64,000 bases of DNA from Hevea brasiliensis (taxonomy: Eukaryota; Streptophyta; Magnoliopsida; Malpighiales; Euphorbiaceae): NCBI RefSeq assembly GCF_030052815.1, contig NC_079499.1, forward strand, positions 69,765,760-69,829,759. The letters run 5' to 3'. This document shows, in pieces, positions 59,506-64,000 of this stretch; the stretch's first letter is position 1; every line of letters starts with the position of its first letter. A model generated the notes under the pieces. The model saw only the letters and a program-made list of their open reading frames with translations. It was not told the origin of the DNA and made no database searches. Both the position numbers and the translations under genes were made by a program.

Positions 59506-61575
59506 TGTAGACCTTATTTTGTGATGAGTATGTGCATTGAGGCCGTGGGAAACCTGATGAAAAAAAGTTATATGACTGTAAGATGTAATTGGAGGCACGG
59601 AGCTGAATTATTAATTTTGCGGCATGATCTTGAAAAAATAAAAATAATAATAAAGTTTTGGGAAAATTAATTTAATTAAATTTAAATAAAATTTTATTTT
59701 GTTTAAATTTAATATGAGTAGTTCTTAAATGGATCTAATTAGGTTTAATTGGGCTCCGTGGGCCTAAGAAAGCCTAGTTAGGAATTTTAAATGGGACCCA
59801 TTTAATTATTTTCTGAAAATTAAAATAACAAAATATCTCTCTCTTCCTTGGCCCCACTCTCTTCCTCACTCCCTATTGGTGTCACCCCCTTTCCCTCTCT
59901 TTCTATTGGTTGGAACACCTCACCCATATTTCAGTCTCATCCAAATTCATCAATCCTAGTCATTTAAGTTATTTGAACTTTATCACACTAGGACTCCAAA
60001 CCCTACCACACCTCTTCCTCACCCCCTATTGGTGCCTTCCATTTTTTTCTGTCTTCCTATTAGTTGAAACACCTTACCCATATCCTAGTCTTATTCGAAT
60101 TCTGCAATCGTAGTTGTTTAAGTCATCTAAACTTTATCACCCTAAGACTCCAAACCCTATCACACCTCTCTCCCAAAACCCTATAAATACCCTACTAGAG
60201 AAGGGAAGAAGGGGAGATGGGAGGAAAGAGGAAGAGAAAATTCAGAGCTATAGGAAATTTAGAGATATTCAAGACTCTTTGAGTTCTTCCTTATTTTTTT
60301 TCTTTTCTTCAAGAAGATTTTCATACAAGATTTCTGGAAGTTTCTTTATTTTTTATTACAAACAAAATTTGTAAGTAGCCCTAAGATAAGTACCAAAGAG
60401 GGCATTTGCATGGAGCTTATATGGAGCTAAACGGGAGTAAGCTGGAGATATCATTGCCATACTAGAAGAGAATACCATTTTTTAAGGGTAACTTGCCCCA
60501 ATGGCAGCTGCATTTACCAACAGGTAAGTAGCTCTAGACTTCTCGAATAACCATTAGCATGAAATTGTAGTAATATTAGAACTTTTTATTTGGTAAATTA
60601 AAATTAACTTTGTTTTTAATTTAACTGACTTTTGCATGTAATTAATTTAAATAAATACTTTGTAAATTAAAATTAATCTTATTTGTAAATTAAACTAACA
60701 TTGGCATGTAAAATAAATTTAATTTAATACTTGGTAATTGTAAAATAAATTTACATGTTAGAAATCTTTATTAGGTTATGATTGTTTGGGCCTTATGTGA
60801 TATTAGAATAAATTACACATGTACATAATTAACTTAGTTCAATTATCCTTAGGGTAACTTGGTGAAAATTAATTAATTAGGTTAAATAGAAACATAGGGT
60901 TATTTGAAATTGAATTTGTTTGTAAATTAAATTCTCAATAATAAATTAATTTTAGTCATCTGGTAAATATCAATTAAATAATTAGCAACCCCATAGATAG
61001 AAATTACTTGTGTATGAAAATTGTGTGTAAACAACAACCCTTTTGTAAATTACTTGCATGTGTAGGATTAGAATTGCATTTTTTAGGGTGAAGTTTAATA
61101 AAGGAATGATAAACAAGACTTTTAGAAACATTAATTGAGGACTGACACTCGAATTAACGAGGTTAGACCATGTGTAAGGGGTGCCTAACACCTTCCCCTT
61201 ACGTACCCACTATCCCGAACCTAGACATTGGGCTATGGTAATGGCGGTTGTGGAAACTCTGCAAGGAGTAAGTTGCCATCCATGACCCTCGAAAGAAACA
61301 CTGAATATGTCCCGGTTATTACCTAGGTGGCGACTCCTGTCTATCTATGCCTTCGTGGCATAAATCATTAGTACCGTGGTAGTGTTATGGAAAGACAGTA
61401 CTTACCAGTGGTTTGATTCTATTAGGATTGTATGAAGTGCATGTCTAGGAAATGCGGTCTAAGGAGGTGGTACTTAAGTGAGACCATTGTGACTCCACCA
61501 TCTTTCCTGGGCATTACTTGGTGTATTTTATATAATTCTAATGGATGATATTTCGCCTCACGCCCCCCTCCTACA
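59506..61575 (+). repeat. Tat-like 3' LTR
   Basis: It pairs with 52736-54733 and ends CCCCCCTCCTACA. It has a ~60-bp purine-rich stretch (60191-60250, 'gagaagggaagaaggggaga') that the 5' LTR lacks. TATAAATA is at 60182. Confidence 0.93.
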
Positions 61576-61580
61576 CAGAT

Positions 61581-61628
61581 ACATTAGGTAAATTTCGAGG
61601 ATGAAATTTTTATTTAGAGGGGAAGAGT
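61581..61628 (+). other. last bases of the gypsy interior with PPT
   Basis: After the CAGAT duplication the text 'aatttcgaggatgaaatttttatttagagg' resembles the reverse complement of 37262-37292. The purine tract 'agaggggaagagt' then abuts the LTR start at 61629. Confidence 0.8.
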
Positions 61629-62245
61629 TGTAACATCCTCATTTTCATAGTCCGTACATCCTACTATTCTGACAGCTAATGTCTGCCCTAGAAAGTCAGA
61701 GTGTTTAGAACTACACTTAATTGGCAGTGAGGAAGCGTAAAATAATGAAATATGTGATGAGAAAAATTAAGGAAAAATAAAAGAGATAAAATGTGACTAA
61801 GTTAAAAGAGCCGAACCTGTTGCGATGGGTGACCGCACTGGGAAATTAAGGCGAGGACCGTTGACTAGCCCTGTACCGCGGAGAACTCGGGGAAGTATTT
61901 TCGAGACATAATTAAAGGTCTACTAAGGTATAATTGACATTGCAAATGTCAAAGAAAAATTATTAAGTCAGTGCAAATAAAAACGAAAATTTAAGAAAAT
62001 CGGCAGAATAAGGATTAAATCGGTGTTATCGAAAAAGTCTAAATTTAACCCGAAGAAGGGCATTTTGGTCATTTAACACCTAGAGTGGACTTTTGACTTA
62101 AATATCCACGAAAAATAAGTGGTATTAAATTTAGAAATTAATGAAATTGAAATGCAATTAAAAGAATTATGGGGTTTAATTTAAATATTACATAGTTTAA
62201 TTATTATATTAGTAAACTTTACTTAGTGGACACTAAGTGGCACTA

Positions 62246-62251
62246 TATAAA
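62246..62251 (+). promoter_or_regulatory. putative LTR TATA box
   Basis: TATAAA in 'cactatataaagacacctaa', the same string as at 31440-31455. Confidence 0.5.
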
Positions 62252-63165
62252 GACACCTAAGGAGCAGAATTTTCCCGATCACTTCATCACTTTCATCAAG
62301 CTCCTCTCCCATGGCTGAATTGAAGCTCTCAAGTGTCCTTCATGGACGTCCATGAAGCAAGCTCCATTTCCCTACCTTTAAGCCATTATTTCTTCAAACT
62401 CCCTTCATGAAAAATGATCCTTGCACCATGGGTAACATATAGGCAGCAAAAAGGAGAGGAAATTCCAAGGAGTTTTCAAGCTCAAGTTGAGGTTAGTGCT
62501 AGTTTTTCATCCCTTACTTCATTAAAGTTTGTATTAAGGTTGAGATGAGTTGAATGGTGAAGAAATTTGAAGGATTTGATGAGTTATTGATATATTCAAT
62601 TTCGAAAAGCCATGAAAGTTTGTTGTGGTTGAGTTTTTCTTACCTCTAATGAATGGAAATTAAGATTGATTAACTCAAATGGAAGTTGTAGTAAGTTAAT
62701 ATCCAAGTATGTGTATGTTAGTGCTTGAATTAAGGGTTTAATAGTGGGACTTTGATGCTTTAGTAAACTGCCATGTTGGACAGCCTTAAATATCATGAAT
62801 TTATATGTGAGTTTATGAAATTTATCAATGAAATATGATGGTGTTGAATGGTAGGCAGTTTGTGTAATTGCCATGGAAGTGTATGTGTAGGATTGATATT
62901 GAGGTATGTTGAATTTTGGTGGAAGCAAATGTTGAGTTTGAATGGTGTATTGTGTGCATTGAACACTTGAGTGTTCTATTCAAAATACCTTGCTGGAATT
63001 GTGTACAATATATATAGAAGTGCCATGATTAAATGTTGAAGTATTGGGAGGAGGAGGATTGTCAAAATTGGAAGTGTGATGTTCAAATGCAGGTTGTGTA
63101 TGTTGGCAGCATCTAAATTAGGTCATAAGTGCAAAACTGTGAACCCAATTGGTATAAGGCCAATT

Positions 63166-63183
63166 GGGGGGGGGGGGGGGGGG
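63166..63183 (+). repeat. run of 18 G
   Basis: The related LTRs read 'ccaattggaggtgaaac' (near 1514) or 'ctaattagggagtgaaac' (near 32357) here, so the run replaced about five bases. Confidence 0.95.
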
Positions 63184-64000
63184 TGAAACTAGACACCAAA
63201 TAGGCCAACTTTCATGTAGAAATGTTACCAAAATTCTGCCTAGAAATTGACCTTAAAAATGACCAAATCCAGAATGGTAATCTTGCAAACCCAGACTTTT
63301 GACCATATGAACAGTAGTCATTAGGATGATAATAACTCACTCAAAACAAGTCTAATTGGCCTGAAGTTTTTACAATGGATAGTTAGACATAGAGCTACAA
63401 TTCTTATGAAGACACCAAAGCTCAGAAATGGCCAAAACCAAGTCAAATAGCTTGCACAAATTTGGGTACCAAAACTTCCAGAACTAAAAGTAACCTAAAA
63501 TTTACTAAATTTTGCACTAAAGGTACAATCTGTCTAGCTTTAGTAAATTGATCATATCTTGGTCTATACAACTCAGAATGACTTGAAATTCTTCCCCGAG
63601 TGCTATAAGACATAGAGCTACAATTTTACTTCTTTGATCAGAAGCTAAAAATCAAGAGAAATATGACTTTAGGCTAGACCAATTTAGCACACAAAAATTG
63701 AGAACTTGACATTTATATACAATGATGCTTGAAATAATTTGGCAATGAATGCCAACTTGTAAAAATGGTAAATTGCACTATATTGATAGCATATTGAAAT
63801 GCAAAATGTGACATATTGGTAACATTAAGCCTAATTCACCTTGAGTGCATTAAGGGTCAACATTATAGGTTGACTAAGGAAAACAATATAATTAAATAAA
63901 TTAATTATTGAACCTTATTATTAGAAATAATTTAAATGAGTAGTGAAACACTTTAAATTGTGTGTTTTAGTTAGAAAAGACACTAGGAAGGGAAAAGACC

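Larger units (their letters stand above)
52736..61575 (+). mobile_element. Tat/Ogre-like Ty3/gypsy retrotransposon, 8.84 kb, defective
   Basis: The perfect TSD CAGAT is at 52731-52735 and 61576-61580. The LTRs are 52736-54733 and 59506-61575. The PBS TGGCGACTCCACTGGGGAC starts three bases after the LTR and differs from the Met-type PBS; I associate this form with the Tat/Ogre lineage and tRNA-Arg. The interior (4.77 kb) carries broken gag and integrase remnants but no recognisable RT motif. A repeat-rich 1.6-kb 3' region precedes the PPT at 59491-59505. The LTRs differ by visible indels and many substitutions, so it is older than the 33243-44157 insertion. Confidence 0.92.
46404..64000 (+). 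mobile_element. gypsy element spanning to the window end, carrying two nested insertions
   Basis: The 5' LTR is 46404-48579, PBS 48587-48598, interior 48580-61628 (only about 2.1 kb once the insertions at 48734-50843 and 52736-61575 are removed), PPT-like 'agaggggaagag' before 61629, and 3' LTR 61629 to beyond 64000. Its left flank is TGGCT (46399-46403); the matching copy must lie right of the window. The interior has the same reduced layout as the element at 33243-44157. Confidence 0.8.
61629..64000 (+). repeat. 3' LTR of the gypsy element, runs past the window end
   Basis: It starts TGTAACATCCTCATTTTC and is closely similar to 27663-27718 plus 30866-33242 for its whole visible length, including the leader and the ~205-bp units. 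It matches 1-4022 less closely. Compared with the 5' LTR it is the unrearranged form of the outer pieces. Confidence 0.85.

Noticed and set aside
62596..62928. 110-codon minus-strand ORF
   Set aside because: It is antisense inside an LTR, interrupted in the sister LTR copies, and has no recognisable domain.
1..64000. A novel multi-gene defence, metabolic or viral system
   Set aside because: Outside the three small or ordinary host genes every coding trace belongs to LTR-retrotransposon gag or pol; no clustered unknown genes were found.

Overview
This is nuclear plant DNA: low GC, spliced genes with GT/AG introns, Ty1/copia and Ty3/gypsy LTR retrotransposons, hAT and Harbinger-like MITEs, and GA/CT microsatellites. 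The Mpv17/PMP22 gene and the style of the gypsy LTRs suggest a woody eudicot. Euphorbiaceae such as Hevea or Manihot would fit, but that is an impression and not proven. No bacterial or viral genome and no CRISPR array is present.

Layout. 1-4022: the 3' part of a ~4 kb gypsy LTR (+). 4023-5920: part of a second, diverged gypsy-type LTR (-). 6206-7275: a non-autonomous hAT-like element with an 8-bp target duplication. 7284-10230: host intergenic DNA with a minisatellite and a diverged gene for a small putative cell-wall protein (9213-9554). 10249-17300: a long inverted-repeat (foldback) element. A young copia element sits in its left arm (10368-15173, TSD AATAG), a 368-bp MITE in its right arm (16664-17031, TSD TAA), and GA/CT arrays at its centre. 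17300-23460 is the only clearly genic stretch: a 56-codon putative membrane protein gene (18830-19000, -) and a seven-exon Mpv17/PMP22-family gene (20134-22652, -).

From about 23.6 kb to the window end almost everything is one nest of LTR retrotransposons. A copia element (its LTR end, PBS and broken gag lie at 45778-46403) was hit twice. One insertion, in its LTR, is a gypsy LTR at 23614-45772 (TSD ATTAT). That LTR contains another at 27663-45532 (TSD GATAT), which contains a solo LTR at 27719-30860 (TSD TGTCT) and a full gypsy chromovirus at 33243-44157 (TSD CAACT). The second, in its gag, is a further gypsy element from 46404 to beyond 64000. It carries a chimeric 5' LTR, a copia-type solo LTR (48734-50843) and a Tat/Ogre-like element (52736-61575, TSD CAGAT); its 3' LTR starts at 61629.

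Functional outlook. No retroelement here has an intact polyprotein. The two gypsy elements at 33-44 kb and 46-64 kb share the same reduced interior (gag without capsid, decayed protease, no recognisable reverse transcriptase) and even share an in-frame stop, so they look like members of a non-autonomous family moved in trans. I found no new multi-gene system. The most informative content is the reconstructable insertion history and the small genes between the repeats.
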